From Vulcanimicrobiota bacterium (GTDB taxonomy: Bacteria > Vulcanimicrobiota > Vulcanimicrobiia > Vulcanimicrobiales > Vulcanimicrobiaceae), in NCBI GenBank assembly GCA_019247395.1, contig JAFAOZ010000310.1, positions 1-5,883 on the forward strand: a stretch of 5,883 nucleotides of DNA. The letters run 5' to 3'. The notes below the pieces were generated by a model that was not told where the DNA came from, ran no database searches, and saw only the letters and a list, made by a program, of their open reading frames with translations. A program made the translations under genes and the position numbers. Positions 5,541-5,883 of the stretch are shown piece by piece (within the stretch, counting starts at the first letter, position 1; each line of letters starts with the position of its first letter).

Positions 5541-5883
5541 CAGTTTGGGGACGCGACAAAGCGCGTCGCAAAGCGCTCGTAGCTCGCCGGTAATTCCAGA
5601 CGTTCGTTGATGTCGGCGATGCGTTGTGGATCTGCTGCGAGTGTGAAAACGCACGATCCGGAACCGGCCAAGAGCGAGTTTGAGGCGCCGGCAGCCCGGA
5701 GTGCGGAATCCGCAGCGCCGATTTCGGGAGTATTCGCTGCGATGACATCGTGAAAGTCGTTTTGAAGCAACGCTTGCACTTCGTCGAATTCGCTGCGCTG
5801 GAGCGCTTCGAGCATTGCCAGAGAAACGGAATCGCTCCGTGTTCGCTGCGGCCGGTCGCGCGCATCGAGCTCGGCGTACGCAC
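5492..5883 (-). CDS. ispE: 4-diphosphocytidyl-2-C-methyl-D-erythritol kinase, C-terminal part (5' end outside window)
   Basis: The reading frame is open from the right edge to TGA 5494-5492, giving 129 visible residues of the C-terminal domain of a GHMP kinase. IspE phosphorylates CDP-methylerythritol in the MEP isoprenoid pathway, in the cytoplasm. Signatures: AYAELDARDRP (the start of the visible part, matching the usual AYxxLD), LLQNDFHDVIAANTPEI (with the ND...V typical of IspE), then AGASNSLLAGSGSCVFTLAAD, which is GHMP motif 3 with the glycine-rich GSGSCVF loop. After FVASPNW, where homologues usually stop, about 15 residues of low-complexity tail are encoded by an interspersed repeat. 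The stop overlaps the next gene by ATGA, so the two are translationally coupled. The ATP-binding N-terminal half lies outside, so the identification rests on the C-terminal domain. Confidence 0.88.
   Translation of the reverse strand, partial: AYAELDARDRPQRTRSDSVSLAMLEALQRSEFDEVQALLQNDFHDVIAANTPEIGAADSALRAAGASNSLLAGSGSCVFTLAADPQRIADINERLELPASYERFATRFVASPNWCPSSFDSAAAQRRSG

Noticed and set aside
5496..5654. N-terminal extension of the nucleotidyltransferase to an ATG at 5654
   Set aside because: The extra residues are Arg-rich, overlap the ispE core in another frame and precede the usual VVLAGG start of the family.
1..5883. tRNA, rRNA, CRISPR, insertion sequence or prophage signals
   Set aside because: No cloverleaf, array of direct repeats, transposase motif or terminal inverted repeats were seen by eye; the window is almost fully covered by six ordinary genes.

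Overview
This is a gene-dense, high-GC bacterial chromosomal window with no visible mobile element, tRNA, rRNA or CRISPR. It holds six protein genes. The two at the window edges are incomplete. The gene set (a divergent UvrD/RecB-type pair, ubiX, an NTP transferase beside ispE) and an interspersed repeat of the GTCATCCTGAGCG...GTCGAAGGA type suggest an uncultivated, high-GC lineage. Candidatus Eremiobacterota (WPS-2) is a guess from memory of similar gene styles, not something the sequence proves.

Layout. Bases 4118 down to 1 (minus strand) form one tight operon: a RecB/AddB-type PD-(D/E)XK nuclease with a four-cysteine Fe-S signature (2835-4118), a divergent UvrD-family helicase (781-2835, joined by a TGATG stop/start overlap), and a GNAT acetyltransferase with an Eis-like layout (1-771, 9 bp after the helicase, C-terminus beyond the window). 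A 39-bp divergent gap (4119-4157) carries back-to-back -10-like hexamers and a 10-bp palindrome. It separates this operon from ubiX (4158-4721, plus strand), the prenyl-FMN synthase that serves UbiD-type decarboxylases. ubiX ends 6 bp from the end of a convergent minus-strand pair: ispE (5492 to beyond 5883) followed by a MobA/IspD-like nucleotidyltransferase (4728-5495). A strong GC hairpin lies at this convergent end.

How the genes work together. The nuclease and helicase look like a two-gene DNA end-processing module related to AddAB/AdnAB, but split: the nuclease has only a helicase 2B-like remnant at its N-terminus, and the helicase carries altered Walker B and motif III residues. ispE makes an intermediate of the MEP isoprenoid pathway, and UbiX uses dimethylallyl phosphate, so the right half leans towards isoprenoid metabolism, although ubiX is not in the ispE operon.

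The most unusual local feature is a roughly 50-bp interspersed repeat at the ispE/nucleotidyltransferase junction. It appears to encode the last ~15 residues and the stop codon of ispE, and the start codon of the next gene.
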